Positions 10,644 to 19,768 of a DNA stretch of 64,000 nucleotides are shown here, one piece after another. The notes under the pieces were generated by a model, which saw nothing but the letters and a program-made list of their open reading frames with translations, was not told where the DNA came from and searched no databases. Positions within the stretch are counted from its first letter, which is position 1; the number at the start of each line of letters is the position of its first letter. Where the stretch lies: positions 190,080 through 254,079 of the forward strand of contig PGXY01000009.1 in NCBI GenBank assembly GCA_002839375.1, written 5' to 3'. The stretch comes from Spirochaetae bacterium HGW-Spirochaetae-1 (GTDB lineage Bacteria > Spirochaetota > UBA4802 > UBA5550). The translations under genes and the position numbers were made by a program.

Positions 10644-11573
10644 GTGCCTATATTCGAATTAAAACAATTAGATATGAAAGAGAATCAAAACGGCAAAACC
10701 ATAAAGATACCCAACAAATTACGGGATCCATTTTTATTCGAAGACGTTATTCATATTCAGAGAGATTTAACGGGAGATATCAATGGCTTGGATATGTCGG
10801 CGATAACATTTATAGAACCATATTCAATGATATCCGTTCTCCTCATGGGAAGGAATTATTTACGGGCAACGGGAAACAAACTCAGGTTGGTAAATTTACC
10901 AGTCCATATACATCAATATCTTGTGAGGATGGATTTTTTTAAATCAGGCATATTTGAGGATCCGGAGCCATTGAGTGACAAATATCTTCTTAAGAGAAGT
11001 AATTTAAGTTCACGGGTGATCGAGATAATTGAGATACCCAATAAGGAACGGATGAGTATTAAGGTAATAACCGCTGTTATTGATATTTTCAGAAAAAGGG
11101 CGGAACACATATTAAAATTCTGGATGTCAGATTCAGTGATTGATTATTTTGTTACCGTAATTTCGGAACTCTGTCAGAATATTTTTGAACATAGTCTGGA
11201 TTCGGGCTTTATATCTATGCAGACATATACCATCGGAAAAGAAAATGTTTTCAGATTGGTAATATCAGATTCAGGAATTGGAATCCGGGAAAGTTTTGAG
11301 AATAAAAAGAATATAACATTCAATTCAACCGCTGATCTGATTGAAATGGCTCTTACAAAGCCTATTTCCAGCAAGAGGGATTTTGGATTTGGGCTGTGTC
11401 AGGTTAATACAATAGTGGAAAAGCTCAAGGGGGCCATTTATATCCGATCTGATACGGGATCGGTAACAGCACTGTATAATAAGAAAAAGTCGGGTTCGCC
11501 ATTTATGTTTTTGAAAAATGACCTGGGGCAGTTCAACGGTACACAAATTTCAATTTCGCTTTCATCATTATAG
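10644..11573 (+). CDS. STAS-like domain fused to histidine-kinase-like ATPase (anti-sigma type)
   Basis: 309 residues. The first ~110 residues resemble a STAS fold (LDMSAITFIEPYSMISVLLM is the predicted core strand-helix). The C-terminal half is a GHKL ATPase with N-box ELCQNIFEHS, G1-box ISDSGIGIRES and G2-box GFGLCQV. It lacks the His dimerisation domain of a sensor kinase, so an anti-sigma or serine-kinase role in partner switching is plausible. The GTG at 10644 gives the longest product, while ATG 10674 is an alternative; neither has a clear ribosome site. It heads a five-gene run. Confidence 0.75.
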   Translation: MPIFELKQLDMKENQNGKTIKIPNKLRDPFLFEDVIHIQRDLTGDINGLDMSAITFIEPYSMISVLLMGRNYLRATGNKLRLVNLPVHIHQYLVRMDFFKSGIFEDPEPLSDKYLLKRSNLSSRVIEIIEIPNKERMSIKVITAVIDIFRKRAEHILKFWMSDSVIDYFVTVISELCQNIFEHSLDSGFISMQTYTIGKENVFRLVISDSGIGIRESFENKKNITFNSTADLIEMALTKPISSKRDFGFGLCQVNTIVEKLKGAIYIRSDTGSVTALYNKKKSGSPFMFLKNDLGQFNGTQISISLSSL

Positions 11574-11584
11574 GGTAAATAAAT

Positions 11585-12136
11585 ATGGTAGTTCAGATAA
11601 AAAAGGTAGCACAGAGAATAAAGATAAAATCTCCTGATCTGCTCACTCGTCCTGTTGGACGGGCCATGTATGAGGAGATTAAGAAGGATTTATCTGTTAT
11701 AAAGGATGAAGAGGTCGTTATTCTTGACTTTCTGGATATCAGGGTAATTGATTCATCATTTATTGATGAGTTCATAATAAAGCTTTTGAATGACGCCGGT
11801 AGTAAAAATGAAAAGTTTTATATAAAACTACGGAATATTTCAGGAATTGGAGAGATAAATATATCATCGGTACTCAGATCCTATTCGGATTATAATGACA
11901 AAAAAATGGTTGTCATGACTGAAGACATCTGCCTAAATAATAATTTCTTTATAGGCGAACTTACTGACCTCGAGATGGTTATCATCAATTATTACCGTGT
12001 AAACAGGATCGCCAGCATTCAGGATATCAGGTCATTGATCGGACTTACCGAGGTGGAGACAGAAAATATTCTGAAGCGACTTAATAATCTTCGGATCATA
12101 CGGGGAAATGATTCTGACAGTTATGCAGTTGTCTGA
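11585..12136 (+). CDS. STAS-like (DUF4325-type) protein with C-terminal winged-helix-like region
   Basis: 183 residues. Residues ~1-115 resemble the STAS-like DUF4325 family, with LDFLDIRVIDSSFIDEFI matching the conserved 'Asp-Phe ... Ser-Ser-Phe-hydrophobic-Asp-Glu' core. Residues ~120-180 look like a small DNA-binding winged helix (IQDIRSLIGLTEVETENILKRL). Immediately downstream of the STAS/ATPase gene (11 bases), it is the natural antagonist or output partner of that ATPase. The family assignment is by pattern; regulation of a promoter is inferred. Confidence 0.6.
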   Translation: MVVQIKKVAQRIKIKSPDLLTRPVGRAMYEEIKKDLSVIKDEEVVILDFLDIRVIDSSFIDEFIIKLLNDAGSKNEKFYIKLRNISGIGEINISSVLRSYSDYNDKKMVVMTEDICLNNNFFIGELTDLEMVIINYYRVNRIASIQDIRSLIGLTEVETENILKRLNNLRIIRGNDSDSYAVV

Positions 12137-12169
12137 TAAAAATACATACAACTGCCGATGAAGGAGATT

Positions 12170-12628
12170 ATGAAAAAAACAAGACCTATTAGTAATGACA
12201 GCCTGTTTGGTCTTTTATCATTATATAAGTCATTTAATACGTATATTCGTGTACTCATTTCTGAAGAGGAAAAAAAAATATCTGTACAGATAACAGAAAA
12301 CCCGGCAAACTGGACTAAAGTTCCGAAGGATAAATATAAAAAGTACCGGGTGATGCGAAGGCTTGAAATCGGAAGCGATAAACTTTCAATCAAATTCATG
12401 AAACCCGATTATATAGTGAAGTTTTACGGACCGCTTCTTAATATCAAGCTTCCCCCGGAGAATGTAGTAATTGACAACCATCTGGGAGATGAAGGATTTT
12501 TTATTATTGATACACCGTCGAAATACCGTAAAAAAATTTTTCAGGGGATTGATAAAATTATAAATCTAAGCCCTCAGAAGAAGTACGAAATAATAGAAAA
12601 ATGCATCGTCGATAACCAGGAAGATTAA
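12170..12628 (+). CDS. Conserved-operon protein of unknown function
   Basis: About 152 residues, no recognised family. The start at ATG 12170 has AAGGAG three bases upstream, while ATG 12158 is the longer alternative. The product is basic, with no signal peptide or membrane segment, and contains alternating charged strands (RVMRRLEIGSDKLSIKF, VVIDNHLGDEGFFII). It ends one base before the next gene, so it belongs to the partner-switch operon and may be a cytoplasmic component of it. Confidence 0.6.
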   Translation: MKKTRPISNDSLFGLLSLYKSFNTYIRVLISEEEKKISVQITENPANWTKVPKDKYKKYRVMRRLEIGSDKLSIKFMKPDYIVKFYGPLLNIKLPPENVVIDNHLGDEGFFIIDTPSKYRKKIFQGIDKIINLSPQKKYEIIEKCIVDNQED

Positions 12629-12629
12629 T

Positions 12630-13667
12630 ATGTCAGGACAATATGATTCATTAAATGAAAAAACAAGGCTCATTGAGCTGGCCTTGAAGTATACCAACGG
12701 TAGTATGGATAAGGCTAAAGCCATGGCTTCAGGGCAATACCTTGATAATGTGGCTGTAAAAACAAAGTTTTTTCTTCAAAAATCGAGAAAATCAGGATTA
12801 TTTTTGGCATTTTTTAATATTATTGATGAATACATTTCGTGCATTGAATCGGTTTTTGTCAACAATTCAACCATCTATGATAAAGTACGCGTTTTTGATG
12901 ACTGGAAGGTTTTATATAAGGACATTAATGCCTACAGGCAGGGCGGTGATGCGGCCGAGGTGCCGGGCTTAAATGACAGGCTTATCGATGGAATGGTCGA
13001 AAAGGATATTTTCCCCGAAGTCCAGGATGGAAATCTTGATAACCTGACTAAATCCATGCAGCTTATTGTCCGTGGAATTTTTCCTGATGACCAGGTCCAA
13101 TGTCAGATTGAACTGGAACCAACCAGTTCGCTGGCCATGGATCTGGGTGGTGTGCTTCTTGCAACGCCATCGGGGTCAGAGCCCGCTGATGAATCGAAAC
13201 AGGCATTGCCTGTCGAAGAAACGGAACTTGAAAAGAGAATGAAAGCTGTTGAATCGGAGGCCCGATATGTTGTAGAAGGCACCTCTATCGTTGCTCCGGT
13301 GAAAGGGAAATATATCAATGATATAGCTGTTGGGGAAAAAATTATGGTATTACTCCCCAACAAGGATGCCGTATCACAAAAGATATTATCCGTCATGAAT
13401 GCCGTTGATGGTGATGGAAGAATTTCACCCATAAAGGGAAGGGTTAAAGACAAGATCCCTATGGAAAAAAGCGGTTACATCGTCTATGCCCTCGTAGCAA
13501 AGGGTGTCCTGGCAAAACTGATTGAAGAAGAGAATGTTAAGATCAGAATGGAAAGCACTGAAACTGAAAACGGTGAGTCTATCGCTGATAGTAAATTGAT
13601 GTACGTGTTGGCTGCTCTTATGTTCCTGGTAATTATAGCAGGTTTTCTTCTTTTCATATTTTTATAA
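12630..13667 (+). CDS. C-terminally membrane-anchored protein of unknown function
   Basis: 345 residues. It is soluble and helical for the first ~170 residues, has an acidic Pro/Glu-rich linker around 180-215, then a beta-rich segment with a repeated-looking 'V-x-G-K-Y/R-x-N/K-D' pattern (APVKGKYINDIAVGEK, SPIKGRVKDKIPMEK). A single C-terminal membrane helix (LMYVLAALMFLVIIAGFLLF) follows, so most of the protein is probably cytoplasmic. It starts one base after the preceding stop. The C-terminal anchor and operon place suggest it brings the regulatory system to the membrane; this is inference. Confidence 0.65.
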   Translation: MSGQYDSLNEKTRLIELALKYTNGSMDKAKAMASGQYLDNVAVKTKFFLQKSRKSGLFLAFFNIIDEYISCIESVFVNNSTIYDKVRVFDDWKVLYKDINAYRQGGDAAEVPGLNDRLIDGMVEKDIFPEVQDGNLDNLTKSMQLIVRGIFPDDQVQCQIELEPTSSLAMDLGGVLLATPSGSEPADESKQALPVEETELEKRMKAVESEARYVVEGTSIVAPVKGKYINDIAVGEKIMVLLPNKDAVSQKILSVMNAVDGDGRISPIKGRVKDKIPMEKSGYIVYALVAKGVLAKLIEEENVKIRMESTETENGESIADSKLMYVLAALMFLVIIAGFLLFIFL

Positions 13668-13670
13668 ATT

Positions 13671-14558
13671 ATGGGGAATAAAGTATTCCATATAATCCTC
13701 TTTCTGCTCCTCGTGATGTACGATTTTCTTCCTGCCCAGATGCCTGACTGGAGTTTTTTCAGGGATGGTGACGGGAATGTCTATTATTTTGATAAAAATG
13801 GGAAAATATGGACTTCGGGGAAACCGGAATTCCAGTATAAGACAATCACTGTAAGCGGTATGGACTATTATATACGTCAGACGGAAGAACTTTTTAAGAG
13901 TCACTATCCCGTGGAGGGACTCATTCTAATAAAAACCATTCTGGCTATGCCACGTTCTGATCAGAGAATAATCGATTCCCAATCGCGTGCTTCATCACTT
14001 TTAAATACGATGAAACGTCTCGAGGGATCGCGTTTCGATGCATACAATGAGAAGGCATCTCCCCTGCTTTATCGACAGGGAGAAGTGACCTCGGTTGTAA
14101 ATGACATTATGTTTTATTCAATTGGTGTGCCGGGGCAGGTCACTATATTGAACAACAGGTGGAGGAAAAGTGTATCCTACCGATACAATGGTATTCTCTT
14201 TGGTGTCAGGACCATCACGGGAAAAGAAGCGGCAGGTGGTGAAAAATTCGATATGCTGATAGCAGTCGATGCGGAAGAATTTGCCGTTCCGATTAAAAAA
14301 ATTGAAGACATGGAAGAATCCTTGCACAATAAAACAGGATTTGAATCAATAATCAGGCAGACGATTGAGCGGAATGATCACAGAATTATCAGCAGTTATG
14401 AAAGTACCGGACCCCAAAAATATTTTGGTTTTGAGGGGATCTATGTCAATAATAAACTGGGTTATATCATAAGGACTATTGCTCCTGTCGGTGAGCGCAG
14501 GGATCTGCCGGAACTGCTGAAAAAGCCTGTCTTTGAATTACAAATATCCCGCATCTGA
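13671..14558 (+). CDS. Secreted protein of unknown function
   Basis: 295 residues with a strong signal peptide (VFHIILFLLLVMYDFLPAQ). An early segment SFFRDGDGNVYYFDKNGKIW resembles calcium-loop or WG-type beta repeats. The remainder mixes helical and beta segments without known motifs. It begins three bases after the membrane-anchored gene, so it is the last gene of the operon that starts with the STAS/ATPase protein. Its product is exported, so it could be the effector or sensed partner of the regulatory genes. Confidence 0.65.
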   Translation: MGNKVFHIILFLLLVMYDFLPAQMPDWSFFRDGDGNVYYFDKNGKIWTSGKPEFQYKTITVSGMDYYIRQTEELFKSHYPVEGLILIKTILAMPRSDQRIIDSQSRASSLLNTMKRLEGSRFDAYNEKASPLLYRQGEVTSVVNDIMFYSIGVPGQVTILNNRWRKSVSYRYNGILFGVRTITGKEAAGGEKFDMLIAVDAEEFAVPIKKIEDMEESLHNKTGFESIIRQTIERNDHRIISSYESTGPQKYFGFEGIYVNNKLGYIIRTIAPVGERRDLPELLKKPVFELQISRI

Positions 14559-14624
14559 TGGTTTGTGACGGATGGGAAGTATGCCTGTTGTAGTGAGTCT
14601 GGATGGCAGTATAGTAAAAGTTCG

Positions 14625-15119
14625 TCAGTGACGCGTCAAAATTCTGCTATGAGCAAAAATCAGGGCTGTTTCTCCGCATGAATCCTTGTTGGCACAATTA
14701 ATGCAGTCTTTCCATATTTTTTCCGGCAGCGAACCTTTGGGTACTTCGAGAAAGCCATTTTTCTTGAAAAACTCAGGAGAATAGGTCAGGACAAAAAGTT
14801 TTTCTTTTCCCTCCCGATGCAATTCCCTGATCATCTGTTTTACCAGGATGGAGCCGATCCCAAGTTTTGCGTAGGCATTGTCTACGACAAGAGAACGGAT
14901 TTCCAGGAGTTTCTGTCCGTAGTCATAGCGTGAAACGGCGCCGACGAGTTTATTGTCATATTCTGCAACAAGCCATGTTTCCAGGGTGTTGCGGATCTCA
15001 TCCACAGTTCTGGGCAGAACAATTTCCTTTTGGGCATAGGACGACACCAGTTCGCTGATCGATTCGGCCTCATCAGTATTCGGTCTTCTTATGATAATGA
15101 ATGGCGGGTGTTTTCCCAC
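14625..15119 (-). CDS. Short GNAT N-acetyltransferase, ArgA-like
   Basis: 164 residues of a GNAT fold. The acetyl-CoA loop is in SLVVDNAYAKLGIGSILVKQMI and the C-terminus has EKLFVLTYSPEFFKKNGF followed by the Cys-containing LPEKIWKDCINC. That tail is typical of short N-acetylglutamate synthases, which start arginine biosynthesis by acetylating glutamate, so this function is likely but not certain. The gene is transcribed against the preceding operon. The following SPOR gene starts beyond it on the same strand. Confidence 0.75.
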   Translation of the reverse strand: MGKHPPFIIIRRPNTDEAESISELVSSYAQKEIVLPRTVDEIRNTLETWLVAEYDNKLVGAVSRYDYGQKLLEIRSLVVDNAYAKLGIGSILVKQMIRELHREGKEKLFVLTYSPEFFKKNGFLEVPKGSLPEKIWKDCINCANKDSCGETALIFAHSRILTRH

Positions 15120-15138
15120 GATTAATATAGGTCTATCC

Positions 15139-15738
15139 TTACTGGCGTTTTATGATTCTGCAGTTAGTACCTATAGAAAATTTCGTGCAGGTGTCAAGCT
15201 TTTTCAGGCCCGATTCCGCTTCGGGTTTATTTTGATACGGGCCGGTATATATCCTGTATCCCTTCTGTTTTTTTGAAAGAATAACGCGGTGTCCCTGCGA
15301 ACTGAGGTAGGCCGCTATTTCCTGTGATTGATCCGGGGAATAGGTGCTACGGCCGATGCTTATCACAAAGGGGAAATCCTGAACAGGAAAATTATTTTTT
15401 GTTTCGGCATTGGCATTCTGAGGGGTCATCATGCCGGAAACTTTAGACCTCAGGTCTGTCACTGCCCTGAAGGTAGTATCATCGACAATCTTGCGTTCTT
15501 CGCCGCCGGCAAATTTAATCCCAATGGCAAGGCCAGTGGTGAACGATATGATGCATAGGGCAGATATAAGAAATATCATCCTGCTCGTCTTTTTCTTTAT
15601 ATGTTCCTGGTCGTGATTCTGGGAGCCGGAAATTCTGGTAAAATATTCAGGATCGGATGAATCAAACTGGTGAGAGAATTGCCTTGAATTCTGACCAGTA
15701 TAAAAGTCGATATTTTGCATAAAATGGCCCCTGTTCAA
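15139..15738 (-). CDS. SPOR-domain membrane protein
   Basis: 199 residues. A cytoplasmic N-terminus of ~55 residues precedes one membrane helix (MIFLISALCIISFTTGLAIGI), then a linker and a C-terminal SPOR domain (residues ~120-199, FVISIGRSTYSPDQSQEI onward, with YRIYTGPYQNKPEAES). SPOR domains bind denuded septal peptidoglycan, so a role at division sites is likely. It is expressed with the GNAT gene downstream. Confidence 0.85.
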   Translation of the reverse strand: MNRGHFMQNIDFYTGQNSRQFSHQFDSSDPEYFTRISGSQNHDQEHIKKKTSRMIFLISALCIISFTTGLAIGIKFAGGEERKIVDDTTFRAVTDLRSKVSGMMTPQNANAETKNNFPVQDFPFVISIGRSTYSPDQSQEIAAYLSSQGHRVILSKKQKGYRIYTGPYQNKPEAESGLKKLDTCTKFSIGTNCRIIKRQ

Positions 15739-15876
15739 TAAATGCTGATTAGCAATTTGTGAAAATAAAAATGAAAAACAATATTCTCTTTATTTTTCGA
15801 CGGAAGTGACATTAATCATGAGGAAAAAGTGAGGATGCGCCTGAGGTATAGGAAGAAAATAAGAAGGTGGGGTGAA

Positions 15877-17040
15877 TTAAATCACCCGCACCATGACAAC
15901 ACCGTTTATTTTCTTTAATGCATTGATCGTAGTTTCATCAATATCAGAGTCAATATCAATAATATTATACGCGTAATCGCCCTTGCTTTTATTGAGAAAG
16001 TCGGAAATATTAGTATTGTTGGCGGCAAGAATAGGGGTTATCTGTCCTATCATATTGGGAATATTTTTATTGCCAATAACCACTCTTTTTTTTCCGCTGC
16101 GTTCCATGAAACATCCGGGAAAGTTGACCGAGTTGGTTATATTCCCGTTTTCAAGAAATTCCTTCATCTGCTTGACTGCCATTATTGCACAGTTGTCTTC
16201 GGCTTCAGGGGTGGATGCGCCAAGATGCGGTATGGGAATGACATTGTCGAGTTTAAGGAGTACATCGCCGGGGAAATCAGTGACATAAGTGCTCACGGTG
16301 CCGTCCTGTAATGCCTCTAAGAGGGATTCTTCATCGACAAGCTCTTCCCGGGAAAAGTTAAGGAGTACAACACCTTTTTTCATGAACTTGAAACGATTTC
16401 TGTTGAGAAAACCCCTGGTTTCATCAGTAAGAGGCATATGTATGCTTATATAGTCGCACTCCGAGATAAGATTTTCCAGGCTTGTAGCGCATTGAACATC
16501 CCGGGACAGGCCCCAGGCCGATTCTACGGAAATATAAGGGTCCCTGCCAATGACCTTCATGCCCAGGGCCGCTGCATCATTGGCAACGAGTACACCGATG
16601 GCTCCCAGGCCAAGTATGCCCAGGGTCTTCCCTTTTATTTCAGGACCCGTAAAGTTTGACTTTTCTTTTTCAATGAGTTTTTTAACCTCTAATCCTTTTC
16701 CTGCCAGACTTCTAGTCCATGCAATTCCCTGATATACTTTCCGCGAGCCCAGAAGGAGGCCCAGGATAACCAGTTCTTTTACGGCGTTTGCATTGGCACC
16801 CGGTGTATTAAAAACGACGATGCCCTGTTCCGAGCAGCGTTCAACAGGGATATTGTTTACACCGGCACCGGCTCTGGCGATTGCCTGGACCGTGCTGGGG
16901 ATATCCATCTTGAGCATGTCCTGGCTGCGGACGAGTATGCCGTCGGGATGGGGAATTTCCGATGCGTGTTCATAACTATCGGGCGGGAGCAATGTCAGTC
17001 CCAGGGGAGAAATTTTGTTAAGGGTGAGGATCTTAAACAT
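15877..17040 (-). CDS. serA: D-3-phosphoglycerate dehydrogenase
   Basis: Oxidises 3-phosphoglycerate to 3-phosphohydroxypyruvate with NAD, the first step of serine synthesis. The 387 residues include the NAD-binding GILGLGAIGVLVANDAAALG near residue 140-160, the catalytic RAGAGVNNIP and PHLGASTPEAEDN segments, and a C-terminal ACT domain (NMIGQITPILAANN onward). The long intervening domain of the largest forms is missing. Eleven bases downstream of serC on the same strand, so the pair is an operon. Confidence 0.95.
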   Translation of the reverse strand: MFKILTLNKISPLGLTLLPPDSYEHASEIPHPDGILVRSQDMLKMDIPSTVQAIARAGAGVNNIPVERCSEQGIVVFNTPGANANAVKELVILGLLLGSRKVYQGIAWTRSLAGKGLEVKKLIEKEKSNFTGPEIKGKTLGILGLGAIGVLVANDAAALGMKVIGRDPYISVESAWGLSRDVQCATSLENLISECDYISIHMPLTDETRGFLNRNRFKFMKKGVVLLNFSREELVDEESLLEALQDGTVSTYVTDFPGDVLLKLDNVIPIPHLGASTPEAEDNCAIMAVKQMKEFLENGNITNSVNFPGCFMERSGKKRVVIGNKNIPNMIGQITPILAANNTNISDFLNKSKGDYAYNIIDIDSDIDETTINALKKINGVVMVRVI

Positions 17041-17050
17041 AGAGAACTCC

Positions 17051-18133
17051 TTACGCCTGTTTTAATTCAAACTTTTTCATAAATTCGACAAGTTTTTTCA
17101 CTCCTTCTGTGGGCATTGCATTGTATATACTTGCCCTCATTCCTCCCACGGAACGGTGACCTTTGAGTTCCGTTAAGCCTTCTTTCCTGGCCTCGGCTAT
17201 AAATTGCTTGTCAATATCTTCAGATCCCGTTATGAAGGGGACGTTCATAATGGACCTGTCTTCCGGTGCCACCGTTGCCTTGAATAACTTGGAATTGTCC
17301 AGGTAATCATAAAGAATTGCCGCCTTATCCCTGTTTATCTTCTCCATGGAAGTGATTCCGCCCAGTTCTTTTACCCACTCAAATACGAGTTTGGCGATAT
17401 AGATGCCATACGTTGGCGGTGTGTTATACAGAGATTTTTCTTTAGCATGCGTTTCATAGTTCAGCATCGTGGGGGTAATGTCCATGGGGGTTCCCACCAG
17501 GTCTTCCCTGATTATGACAACGGTTACGCCTGCCGGCCCAATGTTTTTCTGGGCACCGGCGAAGATGATACCGAAACGGGAAACGTCAACTGCAGACGAG
17601 AGGATATTGGAAGACATGTCGGCAATCAGGGGTACTTTCCCCGTATCAGGAAACTCGGAGTACTTTGTTCCTTCAATTGTATTATTGGTGCAGATGTAAA
17701 AATAATCGGCATCGGCGCTGAATTTGCTTTTATCAACTTTGGGGATATATGAAAAATTTTTATCCTCTGACGAGGCAAGTATGTTAACCGTTCCGTATTT
17801 TTTTGCCTCGGCAATCGCTCTTTTCGTCCAGGCCCCGGTATGAATCAGGTCGCATTTTTTGCTGCCTTTAAAAAGGTTCAAGGGGATCATGGCGAATTGT
17901 GTTGAAGCGCCGCCCTGAAGAAAAAGGACATGATAGTTTTTAGGAATGTTCATCAGGTCGCGGAGTAGATTCTCTGCCCCGTTAATGATGTCTTCGAAGG
18001 GTTTTGACCGATGACTCATTTCCATGACGGACATGCCGGTGTTATTATAATCAAGCATTTCTACGGCAGCTTTTTTGAGAACGGATTCAGGTAGTATTGC
18101 CGGCCCGGCGGAAAAATTGTAAACTCGTGACAT
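17051..18133 (-). CDS. serC: Phosphoserine aminotransferase
   Basis: Transaminates 3-phosphohydroxypyruvate to phosphoserine using pyridoxal phosphate; it is the second step of serine synthesis. The 360 residues start with VYNFSAGPAILPESVL, the SerC hallmark. The PLP Lys lies in FAGAQKNIGPAGVTVVIIRE, and the C-terminus has LKGHRSVGGMRASIYNAMP. AAGGAG lies before the ATG. It is the first gene of the serC-serA operon. Confidence 0.97.
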   Translation of the reverse strand: MSRVYNFSAGPAILPESVLKKAAVEMLDYNNTGMSVMEMSHRSKPFEDIINGAENLLRDLMNIPKNYHVLFLQGGASTQFAMIPLNLFKGSKKCDLIHTGAWTKRAIAEAKKYGTVNILASSEDKNFSYIPKVDKSKFSADADYFYICTNNTIEGTKYSEFPDTGKVPLIADMSSNILSSAVDVSRFGIIFAGAQKNIGPAGVTVVIIREDLVGTPMDITPTMLNYETHAKEKSLYNTPPTYGIYIAKLVFEWVKELGGITSMEKINRDKAAILYDYLDNSKLFKATVAPEDRSIMNVPFITGSEDIDKQFIAEARKEGLTELKGHRSVGGMRASIYNAMPTEGVKKLVEFMKKFELKQA

Positions 18134-18447
18134 AGATTTACTCCTTGCTGCATTTTATAAAGTTGTAGTTAATTCCTATAAGAAGACCAAGCATTTGTAC
18201 AGTGCATGATAATTATCAAGATATAAGGGATTAGGATAAATGCCCCATATCGCGATTAAGAAAGATAATTCATGGATAAACAATACCCATCGTGTATTAT
18301 TAATCAATGAAAAAATATATATTTATCTTTTTCTATATAAGATTTTTGTTGTATTTTGAAATTTTGATGAAAGGTAATATACTTGCAAAAAAAATGAATA
18401 TTTATTAAACGGTTACCATCATTTCCAATTAATTTAATTGAGGTACT
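18134..18447. other. Divergent intergenic region between serC and DUF1015 gene
   Basis: A 314-base AT-rich gap with no open gene and no RNA gene that could be recognised. It must carry promoters for both strands, but no box pair close to consensus stood out. No serine-responsive riboswitch structure could be supported. Confidence 0.4.
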
Positions 18448-19680
18448 ATGGCAGCAATTAAAGCATTCAGGGGCCTGCGCCCGAGACCGGATCTGGCGGA
18501 AAAAGTCGCCGAACTTCCCTACGATGTACTCAGTTCCGATGAAGCGCGCCAGGTGGCGGAGGGGAACCAATACAGTTTTTTTCATGTGACAAAGCCTGAA
18601 ATAGATATGTCGCTGGATATCAATATCTATGATGAGAGTGTATATGCAGCGGGAAAGAGGAACCTTGATTCCTTCATACACGAAGGCATCCTCATCCAGG
18701 ACAGGGAACCCCGGCTGTACCTCTACACTCAGATAATGAATGGGCGGTCCCAGACGGGACTTGTCGCCTGTGTCAGCATTGATGATTACATTGAAAACAG
18801 GGTAAAAAAACACGAGCTCACGCGGGAAGATAAGGAGCAGGACAGAACAAGGCATCTGGATATTCTCAATGCCAATTGCGGCCCCGTGTTTCTTCTATAC
18901 CGTGAGGATGGAGCCAAGAAGAAACTTTTCGACCAGGCTATATCCATAAAGCCGATCTATGATTTTACCGCAGAAGACGGCATAACCCATATAGTCCGGG
19001 TTATTGAAAATCCTGAACTGATTTCGGGTTTTGAAAAGGCCTTCAGTCGCGATAATCTCTATATTGCCGACGGCCATCATCGGGCGGCATCCGCTGTGCG
19101 CGTGGGACAGAACAGGAGAAAAGAAAACCCCGCTTATACGGGCGAAGAGGAGTTCAATCATTTTCTGGCGGTCATATTTCCCCATGACCAGCTCCGCATC
19201 CTGGCCTATAATAGGGCAGTGAAAGATCTCAATGGCATGGAAAACGATTCATTTTTGCAGCAAGTGATGAAAGAATTCACGGTGGAAAAGAGCAGCCGCA
19301 AGGTTCCTCTGGGGACCTGTGAGTTTTCCATGTATCTCGATGGAACATGGTCCACGCTGAAGCCTCGCTTTACCGTCTCCGGAGATCCTATCGAAGGCCT
19401 GGATGTGAAAATACTGCAAGATCATCTCCTGGAGCCTGTTCTCGGAATAGGGGACCCCCGAACCGACAATCGTATCAGCTTTATAGGGGGCATCCGGGGA
19501 ACGGAAGAACTGGAAAAGCTTGTGGACAGCGGAAAATATAAAGTCGCCTTTTCCTTGTATCCCACGACTCTTATTCAGCTGATGAATGTGTCCGATACCG
19601 ATGGCATAATGCCGCCTAAATCAACCTGGTTTGAACCTAAATTGAGAAGCGGTCTGGTGGTGCATCTTCTCGATAAATGA
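18448..19680 (+). CDS. DUF1015 family protein
   Basis: 410 residues with the family opening KAFRGLRPRPDLAEKVAELPYDVLS and the diagnostic LYIADGHHRAASAVR at about residues 205-219. The biochemical role of DUF1015 is not established. In other bacteria, notably Bacteroidetes, this family commonly sits next to serC and serA, as it does here divergently, which links it to serine metabolism. That link is from genome context only. A GAGG site precedes the ATG. Confidence 0.9.
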   Translation: MAAIKAFRGLRPRPDLAEKVAELPYDVLSSDEARQVAEGNQYSFFHVTKPEIDMSLDINIYDESVYAAGKRNLDSFIHEGILIQDREPRLYLYTQIMNGRSQTGLVACVSIDDYIENRVKKHELTREDKEQDRTRHLDILNANCGPVFLLYREDGAKKKLFDQAISIKPIYDFTAEDGITHIVRVIENPELISGFEKAFSRDNLYIADGHHRAASAVRVGQNRRKENPAYTGEEEFNHFLAVIFPHDQLRILAYNRAVKDLNGMENDSFLQQVMKEFTVEKSSRKVPLGTCEFSMYLDGTWSTLKPRFTVSGDPIEGLDVKILQDHLLEPVLGIGDPRTDNRISFIGGIRGTEELEKLVDSGKYKVAFSLYPTTLIQLMNVSDTDGIMPPKSTWFEPKLRSGLVVHLLDK

Positions 19681-19768
19681 TGGATGAAAACAATTTCTGT
19701 TTTTATCTTGACTTCGCCTGATGGCCGGTACAAAATACGGGTATATTCTAAAGTATAGGGGGCAGTTA

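Noticed and set aside
18134-18447. Possible riboswitch upstream of the DUF1015 or serine genes
   Set aside because: No conserved riboswitch core or terminator/antiterminator pair could be recognised in the AT-rich sequence.
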